Shown: positions 1 through 8,080 of the stretch, piece after piece | Numbering within the stretch: the stretch's first letter is position 1 | Layout: the number at the start of each line of letters is the position of its first letter | Assembly: GCF_900107105.1 (NCBI RefSeq) | Contig: NZ_FNOT01000007.1 | Span: forward strand, 202,795 to 266,794 | Reading direction: 5' to 3' | DNA from: Geodermatophilus africanus | GTDB taxonomy: Bacteria; Actinomycetota; Actinomycetes; Mycobacteriales; Geodermatophilaceae | Length of the DNA: 64,000 bases | Program-made: the position numbers and the translations under genes | Notes under the pieces: model-generated | Seen by the model: only the letters and a program-made list of their open reading frames with translations | Databases searched by the model: none | Told to the model about the DNA's origin: nothing

Positions 1-182
1 GGGACCTGTCCGACCGTGCCATGGCGCCTCGCCGAGCTCGTGCCCCGGCGTGCGGGGAAGCGCGACGCCGTGCGAGCAGCATCGCGCACGACGACGGTCC
101 GGAACACCCGGACCAGCGCGGTCGACGGCGCGTCCCGGCGGCGCGCCGTGCGCAGCCGCCGGGACGGCGGATCAGGGGGCTC

Positions 183-377
183 TCAGCGGGCGGTCGGGAG
201 TTCCGCGGGCGCGGGGCTCACCGGCGCGGACCAGACGTCGGGGTGCCGACGACCGGTGTCGGCCACCCAGCCGCCGCTGGGGCGGGTGGCCGGACGGGCG
301 CTGAGGCTCACGATCAGGGCGAGCAGGCCGACGAGTCCGAGGAGGACACCAGCGATCACCAGGAACGTCGTGAGCAT
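183..377 (-). CDS. small single-pass membrane protein, unknown
   Basis: Encodes 64 residues from the ATG at 377. An N-terminal hydrophobic helix (about residues 3-27, rich in Leu/Val/Gly) is followed by a short polar Pro/Ala/Arg tail with a WVADTGRRHPDVW stretch, so it is probably anchored in the cytoplasmic membrane. Longer in-frame extensions upstream are Arg/Pro-rich and look non-coding. No family is recognised. The 182 bases to its left show no convincing gene. Confidence 0.55.
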   Translation of the reverse strand: MLTTFLVIAGVLLGLVGLLALIVSLSARPATRPSGGWVADTGRRHPDVWSAPVSPAPAELPTAR

Positions 378-564
378 GTACTCAACGTAGGCAGTCGACC
401 GTGTCCTGTCACGTGGCGGAACTCCACCGGAGTCCCACGCGACCTCGGACAGGTTCTGCCGAGCCGACCGCACCCGTCCCACCCGTCCCGTGCGGATCGC
501 TCCGGCTGGACGACCGGCCGGAACGCGGGGTATGGGGCTCGCACCCGACGACAGGAGGATGCCC

Positions 565-1251
565 GTGATCGACCTGCTCCGGACGGCCGGCCGCGCCGTC
601 GCCGTCCCGCTGGGGGCGCTCGCCCGCCGGCGCCGCGGCAAGCCGATGCACCCCCGGGGTGCGGTCCTCGACGCCGTCCTCGAGCGCGCCGGCGGACCGA
701 CCGGGTGGGGCGTGCCCTGGCTGGCCGGGAGCGGGGACGAGGCGGCTGAGGTGCGGCTCTCCCGCGGTGCGGGGCTGCCCTCCCTGCTGCCGGACCTGCT
801 CGGTCTCGCCGTCCGGCTGCCCGGCCCGGACGGTCCCGTGGACCTGCTGCTGTCGACGACGGGGCGGGGGCGGCTGACCCGCTGGCTGCCGGTGCCCCGG
901 CGGGACGCCGGAGCCGTCTACTGCTCGATCATGGGCTACCGGACGGCGGCCGGGCCGGTGTTCCTGGCGGCGCTGCCCGAGCCCGGCGCCGCGCCGGTGC
1001 CCGCGGAGCCCGGGCCGGTCGCCGCGGCCGCCCGCGCCGGGAGGCTGGTGTTCACCCTGGCCGCGGCACGCGGGACCGGCCCGTGGCAGCCGTTCGCCCG
1101 GCTGCGGCTGCTCGCGCCGGTGCCCGAGGTCGACCCCGACCTGCGCTTCGACGCCGTCCGCAACCCGCCGCCGGGCCTGGTGCCGGACGGGCCGATGGCC
1201 CGGTTCCGGGCGCCGGCCTACGCGGCCGCACGGGAGGGCCGGGACCGGTGA
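565..1251 (+). CDS. conserved actinobacterial protein with catalase-fold-like motifs
   Basis: 228 residues. An AGGAGG at 553-558 sits six bases before the GTG at 565, which decides this start over the ATG at 559. The segment HPRGAVLDAV, then VRLSRGAGLPSLLPD, LGLAVRLPG and DLLLSTTGRG, resembles the catalase-like barrel signature (HPKG, RFSRGxGxP, PDxxGxAxR), but the protein is much shorter than a catalase and no haem-ligand tyrosine motif is evident. Relatives are often labelled phosphodiesterase or hypothetical, with no firm basis that I know of. Its activity cannot be stated from sequence. It stands alone, upstream of a broken AraC gene. Confidence 0.7.
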   Translation: MIDLLRTAGRAVAVPLGALARRRRGKPMHPRGAVLDAVLERAGGPTGWGVPWLAGSGDEAAEVRLSRGAGLPSLLPDLLGLAVRLPGPDGPVDLLLSTTGRGRLTRWLPVPRRDAGAVYCSIMGYRTAAGPVFLAALPEPGAAPVPAEPGPVAAAARAGRLVFTLAAARGTGPWQPFARLRLLAPVPEVDPDLRFDAVRNPPPGLVPDGPMARFRAPAYAAAREGRDR

Positions 1252-1280
1252 CGGCGGCCCGCGGGGGCTCGTCCGGCCTG

Positions 1281-1522
1281 ACGGTGCACCTGTGCCGGGC
1301 CCGCGACCACGTCGACCGGCACGTCGCCGAGGGCCCGCTTCCGCGCGCTGACCGGGGAGTCGCCGGTCGCCTACCGGGACCGCTGGGCCGCCCGCGGTGG
1401 GGCGCACGTGCCCGGCTGCTTCCTGTTCGTGCGCGGGGTGGTCGACCTCGGCGGGACGATCGGCGCGCGGCGAGCAATCGGGGAGAAGCCCGACGCCGAT
1501 CCGCGTCCCTGGGGTCGAGGGC
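1281..1522 (+). pseudogene. remnant of AraC-family regulator (internal deletion)
   Basis: Two fragments of an AraC/XylS-type regulator lie in different frames. The N-terminal piece LCRARDHVDRHVAE (about 1287-1331) matches the start of a short AraC HTH protein. The C-terminal piece FRALTGESPVAYRDRWAARG with PGCFLFVRG (about 1338-1440) matches the end of the second HTH and the tail. Roughly the central two thirds, including both recognition helices, is missing. Short AraC proteins of this type often sit directly upstream of a VOC gene like the intact one at 1523, so I infer the regulator of that gene has been lost. Confidence 0.65.
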
Positions 1523-1951
1523 ATGATCACCAACATCTCGCTGGTCACCGTCTACTGCCTCGACCAGGACCGGGCGAAGGACTTCTACGTCGACCTCCTC
1601 GGTTTCGAGGCCCGCACCGACACCACCATGGGCGAGGGCTTCCGCTGGGTCACCATCGCCCACCCGAGCCAGCCCGAGCTGGAGGTCACCCTGATGACCC
1701 CCGGCCCGCCGCTGGACGAGGACGCCGCCGCGTTCGTCCGCGGCCAGCTGGAGCAGGGCTCCATGGGCGGCCTGGGCCTGGCGGTGGACGACTGCCGGAG
1801 GACCTACGAGGAGCTGTCGGCCCAGGGCGTGACCTTCCTGCAGGAGCCGGCCGAGCGTCCCTACGGTGTCGAGGCCGTGATGCGCGACGTGTCCGGCAAC
1901 TGGCTGGTGCTCGTCGAGCGCCGGGAGTTCTCGCCGGCCGACTTCGCCTGA
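1523..1951 (+). CDS. VOC family (glyoxalase/dioxygenase-like) protein
   Basis: 142 residues starting MITNISLVTVYCLDQD at the ATG 1523, with GAGGG just upstream. The two beta-alpha-beta-beta-beta modules of the vicinal oxygen chelate fold are visible: RAKDFYVDLLGFE and ELEVTLMTPGPP in the first, MGGLGLAVDD, EELSAQGV and DVSGNWLVLVE in the second. The last carries the usual Glu metal-ligand position. Substrate cannot be inferred. It directly follows the AraC remnant, its probable former regulator. Confidence 0.85.
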   Translation: MITNISLVTVYCLDQDRAKDFYVDLLGFEARTDTTMGEGFRWVTIAHPSQPELEVTLMTPGPPLDEDAAAFVRGQLEQGSMGGLGLAVDDCRRTYEELSAQGVTFLQEPAERPYGVEAVMRDVSGNWLVLVERREFSPADFA

Positions 1952-2086
1952 CCCCCTCCGGGGTACCCCGCGACACCGCTCGGTTGGACGGGGGGCCGCC
2001 GGGTAGTACCACCGGTACCCGACCGTCTCGATCGACCGTCCCGTTCCTGCCCGTCGCAGTGCGCGGCGCAGGAGGAGAACCACCGC

Positions 2087-3085
2087 GTGAACGACGCCGA
2101 CGCCTCGGCAGCCGCCGGGACCCGGGTGGTGGCCGTCCCGTACGCCGATCCCTACGTCGACGCCGTCCTGCCGGAGGGGGTCGTCCGGGTGGGCCCGGAG
2201 CAGCGGCCCAGCCCGTGGCTGGACCCCGGCTACCTCGCCGCCCACGCGAGCGGCGTCGACGTGGTGCACCTGCACTCGGGCTACGGGCACCTGCCCGAGG
2301 ACGAGGTGGTCAGCTGGGCGGAGACGGTGCGGCGCACCGGCGTCCCGCTGGTGCTCACCGTGCACGAGCTGCGGGACCCGGAGCAGGCGACCCGGCGCCG
2401 GCACGACGCGCACCTCGCGGCGCTGCTGTCGACGGCCGAGGTGGTGCTCACGCTGACCCCCGGGGCGGCCGACGAGATCGCCGCGCGGTTCGGCCGGACG
2501 GCGATCGTCGTGGCGCACCCCTCGATCGCCGAGCCGGTGCCCGGGCTCGGCGCCGAGCGCGGGCTGGTCGGGGTCGCGCTGCGGGCGCCGTGCCCGGCCC
2601 TGCCCGACCCCGCGATGGTGGTCCGGGCGGCGCTGTCCGGCGCGGTCAACGGCGGCGGGCGGCTGCGGGTGTTCCTCGACGACGGCGTCGAGCCACCACC
2701 GGTCTTCGCCGCCGGGGACAGCCTGGAGTTCCTGCCGCGGAAGGTCGACTCCTGGGCCGCGCAGCTGCAGGAGCTGCACGCCGTCGTGCTGCCCCAGTCC
2801 TGCGGCACCCACTCGCGGGAGCTGGAGATCTGCCGCGACGTCGGCACGAGAGTGGTGGCACCGAGCTGCGGGTGGTTCGCTGACCAGTGGTCCGACGTGG
2901 TGCCCTACGACAACGACGAGGAACGCCGCCTGGACCCGGTGTCACTGGACGCCGCCGTCGCCGCGGCCCTCACCCGGCCGGCGCCACGGCCGGCCGACCG
3001 GACCTGGCGGGCCGAGCAGCGGGCCGCGGTCCGGGCCGTCCACGCGCAGGTCTACGCCCAGGTGGTCACCGACCGCGCCGGCTGA
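2087..3085 (+). CDS. GT4-like glycosyltransferase, divergent
   Basis: 332 residues from GTG 2087, with GGAGGAGA eight bases upstream. The N-terminal Rossmann half contains VVHLHSGYGHLP and GVPLVLTVHELRDP, typical of GT4-type glycosyltransferases, followed by VVLTLTPGAADEIAARFG and a second half beginning near GLVGVAL. The second domain is shorter than in standard GT4 enzymes. The donor-binding E-x7-E motif is only weakly visible as SCGTHSRELEICRDVGTRVV. Donor and acceptor are unknown; activity is inferred from fold similarity only. Confidence 0.65.
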   Translation: MNDADASAAAGTRVVAVPYADPYVDAVLPEGVVRVGPEQRPSPWLDPGYLAAHASGVDVVHLHSGYGHLPEDEVVSWAETVRRTGVPLVLTVHELRDPEQATRRRHDAHLAALLSTAEVVLTLTPGAADEIAARFGRTAIVVAHPSIAEPVPGLGAERGLVGVALRAPCPALPDPAMVVRAALSGAVNGGGRLRVFLDDGVEPPPVFAAGDSLEFLPRKVDSWAAQLQELHAVVLPQSCGTHSRELEICRDVGTRVVAPSCGWFADQWSDVVPYDNDEERRLDPVSLDAAVAAALTRPAPRPADRTWRAEQRAAVRAVHAQVYAQVVTDRAG

Positions 3086-3091
3086 GCCGGG

Positions 3092-3574
3092 TCACAGCGG
3101 CAGCTTGAACCCGACGTGCGACGCGGTGAAGCCGAGCCGCTCGTAGAAGCGGTGCGCCTCCGGGCGGCGGGTGTCGGTGGTGAGCTGCACCAGCCCGCAG
3201 CCGCGCCGACGGGCCTCGTCGACGGTCCAGGTGAACAGCGCCGCGCCGATGCCCTGCCCGCGCAGGTCGGCCCGCACGCGCACCGCCTCGACCTGCAGCC
3301 GCGTCGTCCCGCCGCGGGAGAGGCCGGGGATCTCGGTGAGCTGGGCGGTGCTGACGACGTCGGGGCCGTGGGTGACGGCGAGCAGCAGCTGGGCGGGGTC
3401 GGCGTCGACGGCCTCGAACGCCCGGCGGTAGGGCCCCAGGTCGGGGGACTCCCGGTCGCGGCCGAGCGGGTCGTCGGTCAGCAGGGCCACGAGGGCGGGG
3501 ACGTCGTCCGCCGTCGCGCGGCGCAGGCCGACGGTGGTGCTGCCGGTGGCGAGCGTGGCGGGGAGGGAGGTCAC
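3092..3574 (-). CDS. GNAT family N-acetyltransferase
   Basis: 160 residues. The acetyl-CoA binding motif A is clear at about residues 97-121, VRVRADLRGQGIGAALFTW (R/Q-x-x-G-x-G/A). It is followed by CGLVQLTTDTRRPEAHRFYERLGF, the motif B region. It transfers an acetyl group from acetyl-CoA to an amine that cannot be deduced. The stop lies seven bases from the end of the convergent glycosyltransferase gene. A tRNA cluster begins just upstream on the same strand. Confidence 0.88.
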   Translation of the reverse strand: MTSLPATLATGSTTVGLRRATADDVPALVALLTDDPLGRDRESPDLGPYRRAFEAVDADPAQLLLAVTHGPDVVSTAQLTEIPGLSRGGTTRLQVEAVRVRADLRGQGIGAALFTWTVDEARRRGCGLVQLTTDTRRPEAHRFYERLGFTASHVGFKLPL

Positions 3575-3612
3575 CTCGGCAGTCTGCCGGGCCGGTGCGG
3601 GATGACGTGGTG

Positions 3613-3686
3613 TGGGCAGGGGCGGGGTCGAACCGCCGACCTCTCGCTTTTCAGGCGAGCGCTCGTACCGACTGAGCTACCTGCCC
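3613..3686 (-). tRNA. tRNA-Phe (GAA)
   Basis: Full cloverleaf on the minus strand. The 7-bp acceptor stem is GGGCAGG/CCTGCCC with discriminator A. The anticodon stem is CTCGC/GCGAG around loop CTGAAAA, and the T-loop is TTCGACC. No CCA is encoded. Confidence 0.95.
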
Positions 3687-3709
3687 CTCCCGGTGTTTCC
3701 ACCGGAGAG

Positions 3710-3783
3710 CGACCCTGACGGGACTCGAACCCGCGACCTCCGCCGTGACAGGGCGGCGCGCTAACCAACTGCGCTACAGGGCC
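3710..3783 (-). tRNA. tRNA-Asp (GTC)
   Basis: Cloverleaf with acceptor GGCCCTG/CAGGGTC (one G-U pair), anticodon loop CTGTCAC, T-loop TTCGAGT and discriminator G, the Asp identity base. It is transcribed in tandem with tRNA-Glu upstream and tRNA-Phe downstream. Confidence 0.95.
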
Positions 3784-3798
3784 TTGCTGGTACTGCCG

Positions 3799-3871
3799 TG
3801 CCCCCAACGGGGTTCGAACCCGTGCTACCGCCTTGAAAGGGCGGCGTCCTGGACCGCTAGACGATGGGGGC
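3799..3871 (-). tRNA. tRNA-Glu (TTC)
   Basis: Cloverleaf with acceptor GCCCCCA/TGGGGGC, anticodon stem CCGCC/GGCGG around loop CTTTCAA, and T-loop TTCGAAC. It is the first gene of the minus-strand cluster Glu-Asp-Phe. Confidence 0.95.
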
Positions 3872-4175
3872 TCGTGTTCGCCGGGGGCAGCGAGAACTCT
3901 ACATGCTCCCGGGGGCGACCCCGGCGCGGGGGTGCCGTGTCCCGCGCCACCGTCGGCGAGCGGTGCGCCGGCCGGCGGGCCAGCCGGTCACGTCGGTGCG
4001 CCGTCGTCGTGCGGTAAGGGCAGCAGCGTGCGATCTGAGGACGCGGCGCGGGGCCATCATCGCCGCCGTCCATCCCTCTCGGGTCTCTCATGGCTTCGCG
4101 GACCTGGGCACCCGTCACAGCCGGCGGCTTCAGGTGTACTTCACGAGGAGTGATACGCAGGGCAGGGTCGGCAGC

Positions 4176-4586
4176 ATGGGCGACCGGACGATGCTCGGCG
4201 CAGCGACGTTGTTCACGGCGACGACGGTCTTCACCACGGTCGTCTCCGCGCGCGAACAGCACCTCCCCGACGAGCCGCTCGGGTTCCGGCTACCCGGCAC
4301 GGTTCCCGTCCACCTCGCGCTCGGCCTCGGCTCCGGGGTTGCGGCGCCCTGGCCGATGCCGATCGTCGCGGTGGTCGCCGCGCTGCGGGCCGGATCCGGG
4401 GTCCGGTGGCCCGAGCGGACGTGCGCGATCCTCGGCGCCGGCGTCCTCGTGGGGACGCTCGTGGAACCCGCCTCGTGGGGACTGCGACCTCGGTCCGCTC
4501 GGGCGCGGGCGGCGGTCCCCCTGCACCTGCTCTCGGGTGCGGCGCTGTTCCTCGCCGGCACACGGCGGATGGGTGGTGCCGCCTGA
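4176..4586 (+). CDS. small multi-pass membrane protein, unknown
   Basis: 136 residues from ATG 4176. Three to four hydrophobic segments are visible: about residues 5-25, 45-75 (LALGLGSGVAAPWPMPIVAV), 85-105 (CAILGAGVLVGTLVEP) and 115-130 (LHLLSGAALFLAG). No catalytic motif or family is recognised. A longer frame reaches back into the tRNA gene and is rejected. It may be a small DoxX- or DUF-type membrane protein. Confidence 0.55.
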   Translation: MGDRTMLGAATLFTATTVFTTVVSAREQHLPDEPLGFRLPGTVPVHLALGLGSGVAAPWPMPIVAVVAALRAGSGVRWPERTCAILGAGVLVGTLVEPASWGLRPRSARARAAVPLHLLSGAALFLAGTRRMGGAA

Positions 4587-4721
4587 GGTGTCGCATCCGG
4601 TGACCGGCAGCTCCCGGGCGACGCCGCCTCCACGACGAGCGTCGCCCGCCACCCTCTGCAGGCGCGCGACACGGTAGTGGTGGTCGCGGGCGGAGCGGCT
4701 ACCGGCTGTCAGGCTCAGCGG

Positions 4722-5345
4722 GTGACCCGCCGCGCCGCCGTCTGCCCGTCTCTCCTGCTCGCCGCCGCGCTGCTGGCCGCCTGCGGCGACGGCGACACCG
4801 CCACGTCGCCGTCCGCCAGCACGGGGGAGGTCTCCTCCCCGAGCAGCACCGCCGCCGCACCGAGCACCGGGCCGGAGGACACCGGCACCGACGTGCCGCC
4901 GTTCGAGGGCGGCACGGAGCCGGCCACGCAGGAGGCGTCGGCCGACGCCCTGGTCACCGTGTCCGACATCCGCACCGGGCGGCAGGACGGCTACGACCGT
5001 GTCGTCCTCGAGCTGGGCGGCACCGGCACGCCCGGCTGGGACGTCCGCTACGTCGACCAGGCCTACGGGCAGGGCACGGGCGACCCGCTCGAGGTCGCCG
5101 GCGAGGCCGTCCTGCAGGTGACGGTCACCGGCGCGGGCTACCCGTTCGACACCGGCGTCGACGAGTGGGCCGGCCCCGACCCGCTGCCGGGCAACGGCAC
5201 GCGGACGGTCACCGAGGTCGTGTGGGACGCGACCTTCGAGGGCACCTCGGTCGCCCTGGTCGGGACGACGGGGGAGGCGCCGTTCCGCGTCTACGCCCTC
5301 GAGGACCCCACCCGCGTGGTCGTCGAGGTCGCCGACCTCGGCTGA
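4722..5345 (+). CDS. AMIN-like domain lipoprotein
   Basis: 207 residues. A signal peptide ends in the lipobox LLAAC (about residues 12-16), so the mature protein should be lipid-anchored on the outer face of the membrane. A Ser/Thr/Pro-rich linker (residues 20-65) leads into a beta-rich domain containing VSDIRTGRQDGYDRVVLEL, YVDQAYGQG and RVYALEDPTRVVVEVAD. This matches actinobacterial AMIN-like lipoproteins, named after the AMIN domain that targets amidases to the envelope. Its role is not established. GTG 4722 is chosen because it places the basic N-region directly before the hydrophobic core. Confidence 0.8.
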   Translation: MTRRAAVCPSLLLAAALLAACGDGDTATSPSASTGEVSSPSSTAAAPSTGPEDTGTDVPPFEGGTEPATQEASADALVTVSDIRTGRQDGYDRVVLELGGTGTPGWDVRYVDQAYGQGTGDPLEVAGEAVLQVTVTGAGYPFDTGVDEWAGPDPLPGNGTRTVTEVVWDATFEGTSVALVGTTGEAPFRVYALEDPTRVVVEVADLG

Positions 5346-5346
5346 G

Positions 5347-5412
5347 GACGGCCCTCTCCTGCAGGGGCCCGCCGCGAGCCTGCGAGCGGTGGGGGCAGGA
5401 GAGTCCTCCGTC
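5347..5412. terminator. bidirectional terminator-like hairpin, dispersed family copy 1
   Basis: Nested inverted repeat between convergent genes. The outer arms are GACGG/CCGTC (5347-5351/5408-5412), then CTCTCCTGC/GCAGGAGAG (5354-5362/5395-5403), around a GC-rich core containing GAGCCTGCGAG. The same core occurs at 63596-63651, again between convergent genes. Confidence 0.7.
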
Positions 5413-5746
5413 AGCCCAGCGAGGCGGTGACCTCCACCGAGTCGGTCTCGACGGTGGTGCAGGTCAGCGTCAGCGGGCCGGCGCTCACGGTCTCGCCCTG
5501 CGCGCAGGACACGCTGGCGTTGCCCACGCTGAGGGAGGCCCGCCCGTCCTGGACGCCGCCGAAGCTCAGCGACGTCCCGAGGATCTCGACCTCCGCGTCG
5601 CTGCCGGACAGCGTCACCGTGCACTCGCTGCCGCTGCAGGACAGGGTGTCCGAGCTGAACGAGCAGGCGGTCAGCGGCAGGAGCGTGAGGCCGCCGGCCA
5701 GCACCCCGGCAGCCAGGCGGGCGGCACGCGACGTCGTCGAGGACAT
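5411..5746 (-). CDS. small secreted lipoprotein, unknown
   Basis: 111 residues. It has a signal peptide with lipobox LTAC (residues 25-28) after a hydrophobic Leu/Gly stretch. The mature part is short, Ser/Thr-rich and repetitive in beta pattern (LSCSGSECTVTLSGSDAEVE, GTSLSFGGV, ASLSVGNASV), with four further cysteines that could form disulfides. No family is recognised. Likely displayed on the outer membrane face. Confidence 0.75.
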   Translation of the reverse strand: MSSTTSRAARLAAGVLAGGLTLLPLTACSFSSDTLSCSGSECTVTLSGSDAEVEILGTSLSFGGVQDGRASLSVGNASVSCAQGETVSAGPLTLTCTTVETDSVEVTASLG

Positions 5747-5769
5747 GCGCCGAGCCTAGGTCGGCGGGG

Positions 5770-7263
5770 TCACCCGGTCGGGGAGGCTGGCAGCGGCGTC
5801 GGCGCCGGGGCCTGCGGGGCGCCGTCCCCACCGGGGGGGTCCGCCGGCGGGACGACCTCCCGCTCGATGGTCACCTCGGTCTGCCCCAGCCCGCCGAGGG
5901 TGATCTCGTCGTAGGCGGTCAGCGCGCCGGTCCCCGGGTCGAGGTAGAGCACCGTGCAGGTCAGCGGCTCGGGGAACTCGCCCTGCAGGGCGCGCAACCC
6001 CGCCCCACCCGTCGAGCCCTGCACCATGAGCCGGGTGCCCCCGTCGAGCCGGGTGACCTCCCGCTCGTGCGTGTGCCCGGCCAGGACCAGCGGGACGACG
6101 CCGTCCAGCGGCGGCGCCTGCTCGGGGTCGTGCACCATCGCGATCGCCGGGGTCTCCGGCAGCGTCGCGACGAAGGCGGCCAGGCCCTCGCCGGTCTCCT
6201 CCAGCGACTCCACGCCGTCATCGGCTTCCGGGTCGGGCGTGAAGCGGGGGTCCGGCGTCCCGACGACCTCGATCCCGGCCACCGTGACGGCCGAGTCGTC
6301 CAGCACGGCCGCGTTCGGCTGGGCCGCGACCAGCTGGGCGGTGACGGTGGAGTCGTGGTTGCCCCTGGTGAAGACGTAGGGGACGCCGAGCGTGCCGACC
6401 CGGCCGACCAGCGTGTTCTCCGGCTGGCTGCCCCAGTCCGTGAGGTCCCCGGTGTCGAGGACGCCGTCCACGTCGAACTGGTCCACCACCTGGGCGACGA
6501 GGTCGAGACCGGCGGGGTTGAGGTGGATGTCGGAGACGTGCAGCAGGGCGACGCTGCCGTCCGCGCCGCCCGGAGGGGGCAGCGTGGACAGCGTCGAGTA
6601 CAGCGTGCCGACGTTGGACACGAGGTCCTCGAGGGAGGCGCGGTAGGCGTCGAACCTCGCGACGATGTCCTGCGCGCTGCCGATGAGGCTCGTGGCGTTG
6701 ACCAGCAGGCCGGTGTAGGTCGGCTGGGAGAGGGCGTCGGGTCGCCAGGTCGCCGCGGCGAGGCCGCCGGTGCCGGCGACCAGTGCGGTGGATAGGCCGA
6801 GGGCGATGAGCGGCTCGCGGCGGCGGCGTCGCAGCACCAGCAGGGACGCCGCCGTCGCGCCGCCCACCGCGGACAGCGCCGTCAGCCACGCCACCCGCTC
6901 GACGGCGTCCCGCAGGTCGGCGCTGACCCGGTCGACGACGCCGTCCAGCTCGCCGGGGACGGTGGCCAGCTGCGTCGCCCGGAGCTCGTCTACCCGGCTG
7001 AGCTGGATCTCCAGCCGCAGCGGTCCGTCGTACGCGTCGACCTGCAGCGCGCCCAGCGGCGGGACGTCGAGGGCGGCCCCACCGCCCCACGGGCGGAAGG
7101 CGATGGTTGCGTCGAAGGGCCCGATCGGCGCGGACACCCGGCCGAGCAGCAGGATGCCGAGCCAGGCGCCGACGAGGACGACGGCCAGCCGGGCGGCCCA
7201 GCGCGCCGTCGCGCGGACAACGGGGCGCAGCGGCGCGGACGTCGCCGTGCCGGGCTCGCTCAC
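5770..7263 (-). CDS. membrane-anchored calcineurin-like metallophosphoesterase
   Basis: About 497 residues. Two N-terminal membrane segments (near residues 25-45 and 125-175) are followed by a calcineurin-like catalytic domain with all metal-binding blocks: HVSDIHLN, DTGDLTDWG, RGNHDS, the HD of AMVHDPE, and LAGHTHERE. It hydrolyses a phosphoester, substrate unknown, probably outside the membrane. A leaderless start at GTG 7263 is preferred: a TAGGTT -10 element lies seven bases upstream on this strand. An in-frame ATG at 7329 would add 22 Pro/Ala-rich residues. The C-terminus is Pro/Gly-rich. Confidence 0.88.
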   Translation of the reverse strand: MSEPGTATSAPLRPVVRATARWAARLAVVLVGAWLGILLLGRVSAPIGPFDATIAFRPWGGGAALDVPPLGALQVDAYDGPLRLEIQLSRVDELRATQLATVPGELDGVVDRVSADLRDAVERVAWLTALSAVGGATAASLLVLRRRRREPLIALGLSTALVAGTGGLAAATWRPDALSQPTYTGLLVNATSLIGSAQDIVARFDAYRASLEDLVSNVGTLYSTLSTLPPPGGADGSVALLHVSDIHLNPAGLDLVAQVVDQFDVDGVLDTGDLTDWGSQPENTLVGRVGTLGVPYVFTRGNHDSTVTAQLVAAQPNAAVLDDSAVTVAGIEVVGTPDPRFTPDPEADDGVESLEETGEGLAAFVATLPETPAIAMVHDPEQAPPLDGVVPLVLAGHTHEREVTRLDGGTRLMVQGSTGGAGLRALQGEFPEPLTCTVLYLDPGTGALTAYDEITLGGLGQTEVTIEREVVPPADPPGGDGAPQAPAPTPLPASPTG

Positions 7264-7388
7264 CCGCGCCAACCTAGCCGCGGCCTGCGCCGGTGCCGTC
7301 CCGGTCGGCTGGGGCGGCGCCGGTGTCACCCGATCGTGACGCGGCCGGCTCGCCGTGGTCGCCGCGCGGACACGGCGGACGGGAAAGG

Positions 7389-7868
7389 TCAGGCGGTCCT
7401 GGCCGCCCGCGGGCGGAACAGCCAGCGCAGCGCGACGAAGCGCATCAGCCCGACCAGGCCGGTCACCGTGACCACCAGGGCGACCTGGGCGAGGACGCTC
7501 GCGTCGGGGACCAGGGCGTTCAGGACGCCCAGGGAGGCGCTGGTGAGGAACAGACCGATGACGCTCACCCCGCCCGCCTCCAGCTGCGCGGTGAGCCAGT
7601 GCACCCGCTCCCCGGCGTGGAAGGTGAGCCGGCGGTGGAACTCGTTGGCCAACACCGTCGAGACGGCCGTGGCGGCGACGTGTGCCGGCAGGTAGCCGAA
7701 GCCCTCGAGGACGGTGAAGAGGACGGCGTAGACCAGGGTCGTGGCCCCGCCGACGAGGACGAACCGGGCGAACTGGGCGAGGGTGTCCTCGGCGCGGACC
7801 CGGGCCACGACGTTGTCGACGGCGTTGTCGACCGCCGGACGGCAGGTCAGCAACGACGGGCAGGTCAC
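7389..7868 (-). CDS. GtrA family membrane protein
   Basis: 159 residues with four transmembrane segments. The family signature is present: FARFVLVGGATTLVYAVLF at the first helix, then VAATAVSTVLANEFHRRLTF (the conserved N-F-x-x-R-x-x-x-F region), and a final FVALRWLF. GtrA proteins are thought to help flip or transfer prenyl-linked sugars for cell-surface glycans. GTG 7868 is chosen because AGAGGAG lies six to seven bases before it; the longer frame to 7910 has no site. Confidence 0.85.
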   Translation of the reverse strand: MTCPSLLTCRPAVDNAVDNVVARVRAEDTLAQFARFVLVGGATTLVYAVLFTVLEGFGYLPAHVAATAVSTVLANEFHRRLTFHAGERVHWLTAQLEAGGVSVIGLFLTSASLGVLNALVPDASVLAQVALVVTVTGLVGLMRFVALRWLFRPRAARTA

Positions 7869-8080
7869 GACGTCTCCTCTGTGGCCACGGCTACTTTCTG
7901 TACGTTCCACCTGGGGATCGGCTGTACGCCAGAGGTTATTCCCCTGGGAACCGACAGTCTCGCTGTGCAGTCGATCACCGACTCCGGCGTGTCCGGCGTG
8001 CCCGTCACCCTCGGAAGCCCCTTAGTCACCGGGCAACTCGGCGCGGCTTCGAGCCCGGTCGACGGGGGTAGGACGCCGCC

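Noticed and set aside
409..2812. Long minus-strand frames opposite the 565-3085 genes
   Set aside because: They are antisense shadows of well-coded plus-strand genes, rich in Arg/Pro/Gly/His, with no family signature.
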